Assembly (NCBI GenBank): GCA_003427395.1
Contig: BFEA01000706.1
Coordinates: 139,135 to 161,863 of the forward strand
Origin: Chara braunii
Taxonomy: Eukaryota; Streptophyta; Charophyceae; Charales; Characeae
Direction: 5' to 3'
Length of the DNA: 22,729 bases
Notes under the pieces: model-generated
The model's database searches: none
What the model was told of the DNA's origin: nothing
What the model saw: only the letters and a program-made list of their open reading frames with translations
Shown here: positions 1-9,258 of the stretch, piece after piece
How positions within the stretch are numbered: the stretch's first letter is position 1
Layout of the letters: each line of letters opens with the position of its first letter
Position numbers and translations under genes: made by a program

Positions 1-137
1 CTGTTTCAGCCTGACAGCCTGAAAACCAGGGCCTACAGGCCCCGTGTCTGTTTCAGCCTGACAGCCTGAAAACCAGGGCCTACAGGCCCCATGTCGTTTC
101 AGCCTGACAGCCTGAAAACAAGGGCCTATAGGCCCTC
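1..137. repeat. 47-bp tandem repeat, three copies
   Basis: Three consecutive units start at 1, 48 and 95. Each has the pattern cagcctgacagcctgaaaa followed by (c/a)agggcctayaggccc. Copies one and two differ by a single base; copy three has lost one base near its start. A related single unit lies near the other end of the window (about 22390-22432), so the repeat belongs to a dispersed GC-rich satellite family. No coding function is apparent. Confidence 0.9.
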
Positions 138-225
138 AGGCTTTAGCAATAAGCTGCCTGGAAACTTCCCGGAAGCTTCCTCAGGCTTTAGCCAGAAGCT
201 ACCTGGAAACTTCCCGGAAGCTTCC
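136..225. repeat. 45-bp tandem repeat, two copies
   Basis: Two units (136-180 and 181-225) differ at only a few positions. Each contains cttcccggaagcttcc, which is nearly palindromic. Because 45 is a multiple of three, an open frame runs through and shows a 15-residue repeat, but there is no other sign of coding. A third unit begins at 226 and decays after five bases. Confidence 0.85.
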
Positions 226-433
226 TCAGGATCTAGCACGTTTGGGCATTGGCAAGAGCAGCCTCCTGGACGGGCGAGCACTATATGAGACTGGCCCGCC
301 CTGCAGGCTGCAGGTAGTTGGGAGGTAGTTGATAGGTACTTTCCAGGCACTTCATGTGCAGTTCAGTAGGCAGGAGGCAGTCAGTAGTCTTCAGGATTCG
401 GCAGCAGCACTCTGGAGGAGTGCTGCAGTAGTA

Positions 434-503
434 GTAGCATTAGCCTTAGTCTTCAGCGCTGGGCGCTAGTAGCGTTAGCTGTAGTCTTCAGCGCTGGGCG
501 CCA
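434..503. repeat. 35-bp tandem repeat, two copies
   Basis: Units at 434-468 and 469-503 share tagtcttcagcgctgggcgc and differ at a few other sites. It is a simple tandem duplication in non-coding DNA, and (GA)n sequence follows shortly after. Confidence 0.8.
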
Positions 504-517
504 TAGCTAGAGTAGTA

Positions 518-873
518 CTAGAGAGAGAGAGAGATTGGGCGGAGGCCAGGGATACTTACCTGCAGGATTGTGGGGGAAGGACACCGGGAGGAGGAGGTAG
601 GCGGAATTGCAGATTGGGCGGAAGAAAGGGAGGGAGGTGATAGGGGGAAGGACGAGGTCAGGCAGAGATGGGGCGGAGGAAGCAAGGGGAGGGAGATGGA
701 CGGGCGGCGGGAGGTGGGAAGGTGGTTTAAGAGAAGGATGACGTCGGGAGGCGGGTGGGAGGGTGGGGAACGACGCCAGGGAGAGGTCAAGCGGATGGTG
801 GGAAGAGGGAAGGAGGAAAGAGGCCAAAGATTGGGTGGAGTACAGATGGAGGGAAGAGGTCAGGCAAAGGAGG
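518..873 (+). other. G/A-rich purine-biased tract
   Basis: Over about 350 bases the plus strand is strongly purine-biased with many GGG and GGAGG runs. The phrase gattgggcggag recurs, with small changes, near 534, 613 and 830, so the tract grew by decayed local duplication. Long open frames cross it on both strands, but their products are low-complexity (Gly/Arg/Glu or Ser/Pro/Leu) and I do not regard them as genes. The composition is compatible with G-quadruplex or triplex DNA. Confidence 0.7.
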
Positions 874-1009
<136 letters not shown>

Positions 1010-1429
1010 TCTGCCACACTGTCCATTATGTGATTCTGACACGTTCTGCTCGGTTTTGTCCTCGGCTTTGGTCTTCCAGTAAATGCTCCAAGATGCACGC
1101 CCAGCGTTATGGGTCACATAACAACACTACGTCCGACAACTGCCCCCGACGGACAGCAACTGCCAAGCAGATGCTGATTACTTCATTCATAGATTACAAG
1201 ACCTGCTTGACATCACTGGCACTCTTACAATTGAAGGCGACTTTCGACAACTCCCTTCGGCCGATCGTCAATCATACCATCTGGGCCGACCAGACTAAGA
1301 CTCACACACACATTAGGTTATTTAACTAATGAAAGATGCACAAATGATAGGACAATCGAATACCGTTTTTCTTTCTTCTTTTTTTGCTGGCAAAGCCGCA
1401 ACAGGTACCCTTGTATGTATTAGTAGTAT
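1010..1429. other. Unassigned intergenic sequence
   Basis: This stretch has moderate complexity and holds no recognisable gene, RNA or transposon terminus. It contains a pyrimidine/T-rich run near 1367-1386. It leads directly into the dispersed repeat that starts near 1430. Confidence 0.5.
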
Positions 1430-2105
1430 TACGAGGTTACCAGGTGTGAGGATTGAGCCCTCAAGAAGGGGCCTTGCCATGATGTACATGTTCTGGGCCA
1501 AGGCCCCAGCAAGCCTAGTGCCCGCCCTAAGTGAAGGCGGGCCAGCAAATCAACAAGAGCCCTCTGTGCAAACATTTCACGAAGTGGGGTCCATACAGTT
1601 GCAGCATGCCTGTTGGTTGGAGTGCACCGAGTTTCAGATTTCTGCAAATACAGAAATCCCAGGGCCTTTGCAGTTGGTTAGGCCCTGGGCACATAAACGT
1701 GAGGCCAACATTGCATACTGGAAATAGAGGCCGAAAATGCCAATGGGAAATCGATCCACTACCTGGATCTGGACGCAGGCCTGGATGAAAGAGGCACAAC
1801 TGTACTGCGNGGGCCCCAACCATATCGGGCGTGGGTACAGGTACTGGGGCCCAGTCACAGGCTCAAGGGAGGCCGCCCACACGCAACACTGGCATATAGG
1901 CAGAGAGGGCGAGTGGGCAGGGATCTTGGCCATTGCGGGCAATGCCGGCAATCTGCGCAAATGCGAGCTGCTGCGCTGCGCTAGGCTGAGGTGCGAGACA
2001 GGCAGGCGCTAGGCGGTAGGGCGCTGCCTGTGCACAGGGCGCTGGCGGCCATAGCCGGGCTGCCTGAGGGCGCAGGGGAGGTGAGGGCGAAGGTGGTTCT
2101 TCGGA
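1430..2105 (+). repeat. GC-rich dispersed repeat, copy A
   Basis: This segment is collinear, in the same orientation, with 21640-22322. Shared landmarks in order are a ccagcaagcc box, a perfect hairpin with arms gcccgcc/ggcgggc (1520-1542), a gccctgggcaca box near 1682, an actggggccc box near 1846, a GC-rich stretch of gctgctgcg words (about 1965-2050), and a ggcgaaggtggt-like end near 2090. Identity is patchy, high in the landmarks and low between them. Position 1810 is an ambiguous base (n). A shorter related phrase, tattactaggctaccagg, recurs at about 2534. Confidence 0.75.
1520..1542. other. Perfect stem-loop inside dispersed repeat
   Basis: Seven-base arms gcccgcc and ggcgggc enclose the loop ctaagtgaa. 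The same 23 bases occur unchanged in copy B at 21722-21744 although flanking sequence has diverged. This is the best-conserved part of the repeat. Confidence 0.75.
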
Positions 2106-2942
2106 GGTGAAGGGCACTGTGTGGGTTATCAAGGGAGAGTGTGGGTGAAGAGGAGAGACGTACCTGGGTGGAGAGGAGGTCGGCATTGGTGTTGACGTCA
2201 GCACTCGCTGGTCGTCAAGTTGTCTGGTTGCTTTCATAGCTGTAGTTGTAGTGATAGGCTGTAGAGTAGGTAGGGCGCCTGGCGCCATTCAAGAGAGAGA
2301 GCTACATTGGGTTATGCTGTTGGTGTTGCCCGATTGGGCTTGGACATTGACTCACGATTCTTCTGTATCGTTCTCAAATGGATGGTTACTCAAATGGATG
2401 GTTACTCGGTTCCATTGTGCTATCTGCTTTTGCTTTGACTACTTGGACTTCAGTGTGATTTTGCAATCTGGATTTCAGTGCTTCGTCCATATTCATGTTC
2501 CTTGCACAGGGTTGTCCTGCTGCCAAATAGCATGTATTACTAGGCTACCAGGGGCTCTTGTCCGGGCACCCGTGTAGGTCACCCAGCTGTCCAGTGGCCT
2601 GGGGTACCCTAAGCATGTTAGAAGTCCGGGAATGTTGTTTTTCTTTCCCGTCCCATCGGAGGGTCTTTTTCTGCACCCAATAAAAGCAGCCCAAGTTCAG
2701 GCTCTTTTTTTAATTTCACTATTGTCCATTGTGAAACGGTTTTCACCTTTTTGCAGTCACAGATGCGGGTCCTAGAGTTCGATCCCCAGACCTTACCTTA
2801 CCCGTGTACAGTATCGAGTCGACCCCTGTGTGTTTGAACCCGTGACCTGTGTTTTGGTAGTTGACTGTAGTCTGTCATAGGTCTGTGTAGCCGTAGGGAT
2901 TCCATCTGTAGATCTGTCGAGTAAGGGCCATAGTCGGGCGGA
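2106..2942. other. Unassigned sequence with a 16-bp duplication
   Basis: No gene is recognised. A perfect 16-bp tandem duplication (tcaaatggatggttac) lies at 2374-2405. An aataaaa polyadenylation-like word lies near 2680, followed by a T-run at about 2705, which could mark the 3' end of an old transcript or retrocopy. The word gttcgatcccc near 2768 resembles a tRNA T-arm, but no tRNA cloverleaf surrounds it. Confidence 0.4.
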
Positions 2943-3033
2943 GGCCGTAGCTGTGGCAATTTTGAAAGGTCAAGGTCGTAGCTGCTACAGTCCTGAAAGG
3001 CCAAGTCCACAGACTTCCGGAAGGTCCGGAAGT
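2943..3033. repeat. 31-bp direct repeat followed by a perfect hairpin
   Basis: Two units (about 2943-2973 and 2974-3004) share a gtagctg word and a tgaaaggycaag word. Immediately after comes a perfect hairpin: arms acttccgg (3013-3020) and ccggaagt (3026-3033) around a five-base loop. The surrounding 3034-3370 holds nothing I recognise. Confidence 0.6.
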
Positions 3034-3373
3034 GGCCTTTCAAGTTTCTTCTCACGTTATTCGCAGCAGACCAGAGGCAAGTGGGCAAGTGGTGAGTCCA
3101 ACTTCGCTTAGTCAGCGGTACCCAGTCCCAGTCTCACTTTGCACAGTCAGCAAGTACCATGAGGGACTGTGTGCACCATGGGCCCAGTGGAAAGGGGCAG
3201 ACCAGCGACTTACAGAAGCATAAATCAAGAGGCAGCGTCCAGCCATTCATTCATTCCTGCTTGAGCCATGCGGAAGCGCTGCCCGAGGACAAAGTGGGCC
3301 GAAGAAGGATAGAGTATCCATAGCTAGTAGAGGTTAGGCGGCCATAGCCGCTGCAGCCTAGAGGTAGAGTTCA

Positions 3374-3394
3374 GTGTGTGTGTGTGTGTGTGTG
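3374..3394. repeat. (GT)n microsatellite
   Basis: A short uninterrupted GT dinucleotide run of about ten units in otherwise anonymous sequence. Confidence 0.9.
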
Positions 3395-3670
3395 AGTTGC
3401 AGAGTGTATGTGCGTGGGGTATTCAGGGTGATCCAGAGTTAGAGTATGTGCGAACAGTGGTGTTGGACACAGTGACGAGAGTTGGAATGTTCAGGCGCTG
3501 ATGCGCCATAGCCTGTTGAAGCAAGTTTACATCTGAACTGTGTTCGCGGCTTGATTATCTCTGAGCTTTGTGTGGGCGCACAGCGCCAGTGTGGATTTCC
3601 ATCTGTTCGCATGTTGCGAAAAGAAGAAGAAAGCAAGTCTGATTGCAGTTGTGGGGGGGGGAGGCAGGGG

Positions 3671-3678
3671 TATAAAAG
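3671..3678 (+). promoter_or_regulatory. Candidate TATA box
   Basis: The word tataaaag sits in a G-rich context and matches the eukaryotic Pol II TATA consensus. No supported coding region or known transcript follows, so its use is unproven. It may belong to the anonymous flank or to a decayed 3' LTR of the minus-strand retroelement. Confidence 0.3.
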
Positions 3679-3679
3679 G

Positions 3680-4328
3680 GCTCAAAGGGGGGTGCCTTAG
3701 TTTGCTTTTGTATTTTTTTTTTCAATTCCTTGAACCACCTCTACCTCCAAGCCTCTTTTGCCCAACAAGGATTTCCACTGTGCACCACAAAATAGAAAAT
3801 AACTGCCCGTGGCACGTTTTCTTTTCTTTTATTTTGGCTGCTGCTGCCTGCCATTTTGGTCCAGTACCACTTGATGCATCCTCAGAATAATCCGAGTGAT
3901 GCGAATGGAGCCAAAGGATGAGCAAAGCGATGATAAGGACTCGAATGGACGATGCAGCATCAACAAGCAATATACATCCATATACACACAAAATTGCACA
4001 ATGTAACGCAGCGGAAGACTCGAAGATATGCCCTGACCTGTCGGACACTGACGCGACTCAGCCCATCACACACCACACATGTGAGAGAGAAGGGAGGGAC
4101 CACATAAATAGAAGAAAGGTCCCTCCTTGAGCGCGCACATGGAGAGAAACCACGGATGGGGGGATGGAGGGAGAGCAAGACGAAAGATAGAGATGAGGGA
4201 GAAGATCCAGATCGCGATAGCGCAGTCCAAAAATAGTCTCCCTGTCGAATGTCCAATCTTTGTCTTCCGCTGTGATGTCGAATCAGATCCTGGGCCCCAT
4301 AGAAATAACCTCCGCCTGTAGCCGCTCG
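3680..4328. other. Unassigned sequence
   Basis: Contains T-rich and mixed sequence without convincing genes. Open frames on either strand here lack any recognisable motif and look like chance. Confidence 0.4.
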
Positions 4329-4392
4329 TTCTCTCTCTCTCTGAAGGAAGAAGAAGAAGAGGAAGGAGAAGGAGAGGAAGAAGGAAGGAAGA
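4329..4392. repeat. (TC)n followed by 50-base pure purine tract
   Basis: A short (TC)n run at 4329-4342 switches to an uninterrupted 50-base G/A run (4343-4392) built of gaa and gga units; a second gaagaagaagaag run lies at about 4411-4424. Pyrimidine-to-purine mirror composition favours triplex (H-DNA) formation. The Ser/Phe/Leu-rich frame on the other strand is an artefact of this composition. Confidence 0.85.
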
Positions 4393-4712
4393 TACGGAGG
4401 GCGCGAGCAGGAAGAAGAAGAAGATGTCGACCTCTCCACTGTCTCACCTGCAGGTAACTGCCACAAACTGATGAGCTGGTGTGCCTCTCTGTTGCTGGCG
4501 AAGGAACCAGCTATGGCACCCAGGTAAGCTGTCCGCACCTCACAGATATGGCCACCACCTCCCCCTCACCTCTCCTCACTCCTACGCCCCTACCTCTATC
4601 TCTATAACAGTGCACCACTGGAGATAGCGCGCTGCTCCAACAGCATGTCGCCCAAAGGAGCTGGACTGGCCCAGCTAGATATAGCGCTGGGGGTGGCTGC
4701 AATGCCCACAGT

Positions 4713-4763
4713 CTGCAATCTGGGCCGTCGGATCTGAAGTCCAATCGATGGCCCAGATTGCAG
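4713..4763. repeat. 14-bp perfect inverted repeat
   Basis: Arms ctgcaatctgggcc (4713-4726) and ggcccagattgcag (4750-4763) are perfect reverse complements separated by 23 bases. This could be a cruciform or RNA hairpin, or the ends of a tiny decayed element. No associated gene is visible. Confidence 0.8.
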
Positions 4764-5041
4764 GCACAAGTCCCGCTCCTGGTCCTACGCGTGAAAACGG
4801 CCTGCCTGGGTCCCTACCGGAAGTCCAGGTCTCCTGCTGATACAGCAGAACAAGTCCACTACCGGACGGCTCCGAACCTGGCCTAAAACGTCGCAGTCAC
4901 AAACCTGGCCTCCCAGACGCCCCAAAGCGTGCTCCTGGTCCGACCAGACAATAGTCTGTTCGGACATACTGCAAAGCCCGAAACGACGCCCTGGAGCAAA
5001 AATAGAACAGACAAGAGCAAAATAATAAATAAATAAATGCG

Positions 5042-5660
5042 TGGGTGTTTTGCCGGCTTGTGATGGGGTGTGAACCGACAGTCTGTGGAGTTTTCCGTTT
5101 GGTGTGGGTGAGTGATAGTCCACGTTGATTTTCGTCACGGGCACCTTGAGGGCAGTGGTTGGTGCCCACCTCACAGTATCAGTTATCGGGTAGTCGTTGA
5201 TGCTTAACCAGATTCGCGGTTAACATGGATTATCACTTACAGTGTAATCAGTTAAGGGATTCTGCAGACTGTTGAGGGTTCAGCCTCTTGATGAGTCGGT
5301 GAAACTGGGACGAAAAAGTTTGTCACAGCCCCTCGTTTGTTGTCCTCTTCTCCCTCTCTGCCTGCGGTCTACCGAGCAGCTCTGTTTGATGATATATACC
5401 ACGACTTCACGAGCACCCTGCTACAGTTTTCTCCGGTCAGGTCGAGCTCCAGTGGTCGGGGCCGTCACTACTCGGCCATGCCGTGCCTCTAGTGCCAGCG
5501 GCGTGTCTGGAGTGTGTTTTTTGGCTGTGACAGACTTTTCGTTGTTTCATGGGTGTTTTGCTGGCTTGTGAACCGACAGTCTGTAGAGTTTTTCATCTGG
5601 TGTGGGTGAGTGATAGTCTGCTTTGATTTTCGTCACAGGTACCTTTAGGGCAGTGATTGG
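5042..5660. repeat. TRIM-like pair of ~115-bp direct repeats
   Basis: Segments 5042-5162 and 5550-5660 are direct repeats, clearly alike by eye, differing mainly by a 12-base gap and scattered substitutions. Both start tgggtgttttgc and end near ggcagtgrttgg. They enclose about 390 bases without coding potential. The geometry resembles a terminal-repeat retrotransposon in miniature, but the ends do not show a clean TG...CA. The pair lies on the 3' side of the minus-strand chromovirus and could instead be duplicated LTR sequence. Confidence 0.5.
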
Positions 5661-5661
5661 A

Positions 5662-5678
5662 GGGTTTAGGGTTTAGGG
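5662..5678. repeat. Short interstitial telomere-like repeat (TTTAGGG)
   Basis: The sequence gggtttagggtttaggg contains two full plant-type TTTAGGG units plus flanking Gs. It may be an interstitial telomere scar, a telo-box-like promoter word, or chance. Confidence 0.6.
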
Positions 5679-5832
5679 AGACTGAAAAAAAGAGAACCTG
5701 GATGGCACAGCAAACGTGCTTGGCGCACCAGGATGGTAATGGGCCTCTAGGTCGTGCACGAAAAATGGGCACACGGCCTGGGGGGCCCCAACAACCGTCG
5801 GCCCCCAAAACAGGGCCCTTGTGGCGGGCTTA

Positions 5833-5842
5833 GCATGCAACA
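5833..5842 (-). mobile_element. Start of 3' LTR of the minus-strand chromovirus
   Basis: On the minus strand the poly-G polypurine tract is followed at once by tgttgcatgctaagcccgcc. That is the expected PPT-to-LTR junction, with TG as the first LTR bases. The first ~30 bases resemble the element's 5' end at 20930: both start TGTTG, then have a CCC box and ACAAGGG. Only the start is marked. The extent of the LTR toward lower coordinates could not be determined because it diverges from the 5' copy quickly. Confidence 0.55.
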
Positions 5843-5851
5843 CCCCCCCCC
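5843..5851 (-). promoter_or_regulatory. Polypurine tract (downstream copy)
   Basis: Nine consecutive G residues on the minus strand, preceded by aaaa, lie between the chromodomain stop codon and the LTR-like TG start. This fits the plus-strand priming site of an LTR retroelement. Confidence 0.6.
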
Positions 5852-5853
5852 TT

Positions 5854-6083
5854 TTATGAAGTTGAGCGGGGTCGAGGGCGAAGCTGACGATCCGAAGGTG
5901 GAACCTGGACGCGAGAACGACGTTGAGCCAAAGGTGTTGTCTTGCCTTGCTGCTTGCGCTCGTAATGTGCGAGAACGTCGGGGGCCATAGCCTGCAGTTC
6001 CGGACAGGTCAACCAACGGTCAGCCTTATGGCTACAATATGAGAAATGCACCAAGTATCCAGTTGTCTTGTTGCCGTAGCGCC
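5854..6083 (-). pseudogene. Second, detached chromodomain copy
   Basis: This is the downstream copy of the duplicated pol 3' end. Its frame is open from the join to the TAA at 5854-5856. It keeps the chromodomain core (LVHFSYCSHKADRW, then CPELQAMAP and LAHYERKQ), followed by an Arg-rich tail. It has no start codon context or upstream pol and is cut off from integrase by the stop at 6116-6118, so it is presumably not translated. Compared with the upstream copy it has substitutions such as GWW to RWL at the aromatic positions. Confidence 0.75.
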
Positions 6084-6103
6084 GGCGGGCTTAGCATGCA
6101 CCA

Positions 6104-6115
6104 CCCCCCCCCCCC
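6104..6115 (-). promoter_or_regulatory. Polypurine tract (duplicated copy)
   Basis: Twelve consecutive G residues on the minus strand directly follow the TAA stop (6116-6118) of the main pol frame. LTR-start sequence (tggtgcatgctaa) comes next before the duplication join. The element therefore carries two PPT-like sites 261 bp apart. Confidence 0.6.
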
Positions 6116-6350
6116 TTATGAAGCCGAGCGGGGGCGAGGGCGAAGCTGACGATCCAAAGGTTGAACCTGGACGCGAGAACGGCGTTGAGCCAAAGGTGTT
6201 GTCTTGCCGTGCTGCTTGCGCTCGTAATGTGCGAGAACGTTAGGGGCCGTAGCCTGCAGTTCTGGACAGGTCCACCAACCGTCAGCCTTATCGCTGCAAT
6301 ATGAGAAATGCACCAAGTATTCGGTCGTCTTGTTGCCGTAGCGCCGCTGC
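6116..6350 (-). pseudogene. Pol C-terminal chromodomain (upstream copy)
   Basis: In the same frame as the integrase C-terminal region, the minus strand encodes a chromodomain-like segment: TTEYLVHFSYCSDKADGWW, then CPELQATAPNVLAHYERKQ, then a basic tail ending at TAA (6116-6118). Chromodomains at the end of chromovirus integrases steer insertion to marked chromatin in the nucleus. The hydrophobic YLVHF strand, the paired W residues and the C-terminal helix are visible. A single in-frame stop (6368-6370) now separates it from the integrase C-terminus. Confidence 0.75.
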
Positions 6351-6370
6351 GAAATGACGTTGCTGACCTA

Positions 6371-7510
6371 CTGAAAACCATCCATGGAAGGAGGGTGTTG
6401 AGATTGTCGGCCGGGGAATTTGTCGCGTTCCACCGAAATGAAAGGTGCCAACTTAGAGCAATGAAAGACCGGGTGGACGGGCAAGTGGGCAGGAACCTCA
6501 ATCACAAACAAGGGGCCATCCGGTGCGTCGCCAGTGGGCGTTACAATAGGCAAATGCCCCATCCATTTCGGAAGGAGCTTGCGAGAGATGTCTTGCTCGA
6601 GGCTAAACTCCGCAGCGGAGACCCAAACAATGTCGCCTGCGCGGAATGGGCAAGGAAGACGTTGGCGATTGGCTTGACTGCTCAACCGTTGTTGTGTCTT
6701 CTACATCTGGTTTCATGCCTTGACAAGGAGCTCTTGCATCTTGTCGAATGAAGGCAAGATGCTCGTAGCTCTCGACCGTCCGTGGAATGATAGTGTCCAA
6801 GGGCGAGGTGCCCGACGAGCCGTGCTCGAACTCAAAGGGCGAAATCCCGATAGCCGAATGAATGGATGAGTTATATGCCAACTAGACGTTTGGCAAGTGC
6901 TTAACCCCATCATGTTGACCGGGGCAGATAAGCGTGCGATGAAGAACCTGTGCGGTTTGGTGCGCTCTCTCCATTTGACCATTGCTTTGAGGGTGGCGAG
7001 CCGAACTCGGCTTGAGAGATGAGCCCCGTCGTTTGACGAGAACAACCCAAAATTCAGACATGGACCGAGTGTCGCGGTCGCAAACGATCTCCTTGGGGTA
7101 ACCCTTGGTGCGAATCCAACCGGCATAAAGAACCTCGGCCAACTCCGGTGTCGTGGCGTGATCGCGACAAGGCAAAAACATGGCGAACTTCGTCAGTCTA
7201 TCGACCATCGTGAGAATCCCATCCACGCTGGACTTATGCTTGAGGAATGGCCCGGTGATGTCTGTGGCAATCGATTCCCATGGTCCTAAGGGTACCGACA
7301 CTGGGCGCAACTCGCCGAACAGACGATGGGAGTGGGATTTGCAACACCGGCAAACCTCACATGACTCGCATTAGTGGGTGACGTCGCTGAGGACGTCGGG
7401 CCACCAAAAGCACTCGCGATGTTGGCCAATCGTACGATGGACACGGAAATGTCTGGTGGCGGGAACGTCGTGGAACGTGCCAAGAAGCCGCGTACGCAAG
7501 TGTGGATCAC
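6371..7510 (-). pseudogene. Ty3/gypsy integrase (DD35E), decayed
   Basis: This part of pol joins element cDNA to the chromosome. In order it has a zinc-binding H-x3-H region (within 7474-7420) with CESC at 7370-7359, then the catalytic core with Asp at 7262-7260, Asp at 7079-7077 and Glu at 6971-6969. The last two acidic residues are 35 residues apart, the DD35E signature. The C-terminal GDIVWV region follows (about 6630), then PVHPVFHCSKL, typical of chromovirus integrases. Lesions are a stop at 7371-7373 inside the zinc motif, a stop at 6882-6884, a frameshift near 6760, and stops at 6713-6715, 6701-6703 and 6368-6370. The active-site residues are intact but no continuous protein can be made. 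Confidence 0.88.
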
Positions 7511-8232
7511 TTGGTACCGAAAGAAGGTCCTTCCCCCACGAGTGGACGAACATATAGCCCTGTTGGATCCGATAATGCGAAGGTGCCGGATTTGGTGAGG
7601 TACAATTTACATATTTGTCACGAAACTTGGGGCCGGCTTGATAGCCTCGGATAAAGTTGTCCCACAAGTCGTCGTCGATCTCGAAGGTAGAGTAAACCGC
7701 GACACAAAGTTCCAGACGTCGCAAAATAGCGTTTTCGAAACAGTTTGACTTTCCAGGGATGTGATTGGGGAAGAAGTTAAAGTGGTCGATGAAGGCAATC
7801 CAATGGGCAATGGTGCTATTGACCGTGTCTTGCGACTTGTAGAACACCAAAGGATCGTTGTCTGTAACCCATCGAAATTTGGTGTCGACCGAGAAGAAAA
7901 TGTCGCCACATCTTGAGCACGTGGACGAAGGCCAATAACTCCTTCCGCGCGTCGTCAAACGAGTGCAAGGGGGGCACCTTCTTGCTAAAGTGCTCGACCG
8001 GATGTCAATCCACACCATCATGCTGCTCAAGGATGGCACCAATGCCATAGCCGGACGCATCGGTAGTGCTGAGCGTGGGCAAAAGCGGGTCGTAAATGCG
8101 CAAGACTTGCACGAATAGCAATTCGGCTTTGAGAGCCAAAAAGGAATCCCGCTCATCATCGTCGAAGTAAAGCGGTCGGCCCTCGCATTGCAGTTTGGTC
8201 AAATGAGTCACGATCTTCGAGTAACCCTTGAT
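7511..8232 (-). pseudogene. Ty3/gypsy RNase H and connection region, decayed
   Basis: RNase H degrades the RNA strand during reverse transcription. TTDASGYGIGAIL carries the first catalytic Asp (8061-8059), ARKELLAF carries the Glu (7941-7939), and VTDNDPL carries the next Asp. After it come SQDTVNSTIAHWIAFIDHF and IPGKSNCFENA, typical of the gypsy RNase H-to-integrase connection. Lesions are an in-frame TGA at 8005-8007, where family members have Trp, and a frameshift near 7890 that moves the reading to another frame. Despite this, all recognisable catalytic positions are present. Confidence 0.85.
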
Positions 8233-9000
8233 GAAACGCTAGTAGTAGTTGGCAAGTTCGAGAAATGCACGAATCTTGGACAACTTGAATCTTGTCCGAT
8301 AACGGATTAATGCCCTCCAGTGGGATAAAACGACCCAAATACTCCAACTCTTGGCGTACGAACTCACACTTGTCACGGTTGGCATTGTACTTGGCGTGAC
8401 GAAGAGTCTCCAACACGAGTCGAAGATGTTGGAGATGATCATCCAATGTCCAGCTATAGACGAGGATCAAGTGGACCAGCACGAACCGGTCCAACATAGT
8501 GCGAAACTTGTTGGTCATCGCCTCTTGAAAAGTCATCGGGGCATTGGAGAGGCTGAAAGACATGACAACCCACTTAAAATGTATGTACCGCGTCTTGAAC
8601 GCAGATTTGTAGCGATCTTGCGGGCGAATCGAAATTTGATGATAGCCCGACTTCAAATCCAACTTAGAAAAAAACTTTGCGCCGCCAAAACGTTAAAAAA
8701 GATCGTCAATACGAGGAAGAGGCCCCACATTCTTGACCGTTTGCACGTTGAGCTTGCGGTAGTCGACGCAAGGACAAAGATGCTTGTTCTTCTTCCGTAC
8801 GAAGAGAGTTGGCACACCCTAAGGTGAGCTGCAAGGGCGGATCCAACCCTTAGCCAATAAGTCGTCGAGTTGTGCATGGAGAACCTCGAGCTCCTCCTCA
8901 CTCATGCAATAAATGCAACCTTTGGGTGGCACGACGCCGGCCTTAAGAATAATCTCATGAGAGATCGGTCGGTCCGGCACCATACTGGTAGGAGGCTTGA
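8233..9000 (-). pseudogene. Ty3/gypsy reverse transcriptase, catalytic box deleted
   Basis: The RT core is recognisable from the H-x-I/L block (RPISHEIIL) and LLAKGWIRPCSSP, through [30 protein letters not shown] (first catalytic Asp at 8659-8657) and MSFSLSNAPMTFQEAM, to EYLGRFIPLEGI. The family's Y-L-D-D-I-L-V-Y-S box reads H-L-I-L-V-Y-S here. The two catalytic Asp codons are missing, a clean six-base loss at 8467/8468. Other lesions are stops at 8819-8821 and 8693-8695, a frameshift with a small deletion near 8295, and a stop at 8239-8241. The enzyme is dead. Confidence 0.9.
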
Positions 9001-9258
9001 AGACATCTGCGAACGCGTCAAGCAATCGCACCACGTGGGAGTGCCAAGAAAAATTTGTAGGTGCCGACTCGGTTGCCGCAACGGTCCGAAGAAAACAAAG
9101 GCCGATCTTGTCGGTCCGCTCGTAAGTGCAAGTGGCCCGAAAACTCTTGGTCGTAACTTGGCACCGGATCGAAGCGCATGGAGGAGGTACGACAATGGGG
9201 ACTTTGGCGCCAAAAGCGTCGTGAACGGTAAACGCCCGCTGACGAAAGTTGACCGTGT
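9001..9258 (-). pseudogene. Protease-to-RT linker of pol
   Basis: The linker runs from ADHTVNF through RAFTVHDAFG and RLLDAFADVF into RT in one open frame. It is the direct continuation of the protease fragment that ends at about 16842, which lies 7.6 kb away because of the nested insertion. The open frame appears to start earlier, at 9487, only because it runs through insert sequence by chance. Confidence 0.75.

Larger units (their letters stand above)
5823..6345 (-). repeat. 261-bp tandem duplication of chromodomain + PPT + LTR start
   Basis: Units 5823-6083 and 6084-6345 are clearly alike throughout. On the minus strand each unit runs from the chromodomain coding sequence through its TAA stop, the poly-G tract and about the first 20 LTR bases. 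The join therefore places LTR-start sequence directly before a second chromodomain copy. The duplication ends and begins at ggcgggc/gcgcc words, suggesting unequal exchange or template switching during reverse transcription. Confidence 0.9.

Noticed and set aside
550-562. U1 snRNA 5' end (atacttacctg)
   Set aside because: Only the first 11 bases match; the following sequence does not resemble U1, and such words are common as antisense splice donors here.
2760-2785. tRNA gene (gttcgatcccc T-arm-like word)
   Set aside because: No acceptor, D-arm or anticodon arm can be placed around it.
3960-4538. 192-codon open frame on the minus strand
   Set aside because: Contains a Ser/Phe/Leu stretch from the GAA-rich tract and shows no domain or codon pattern; likely chance.
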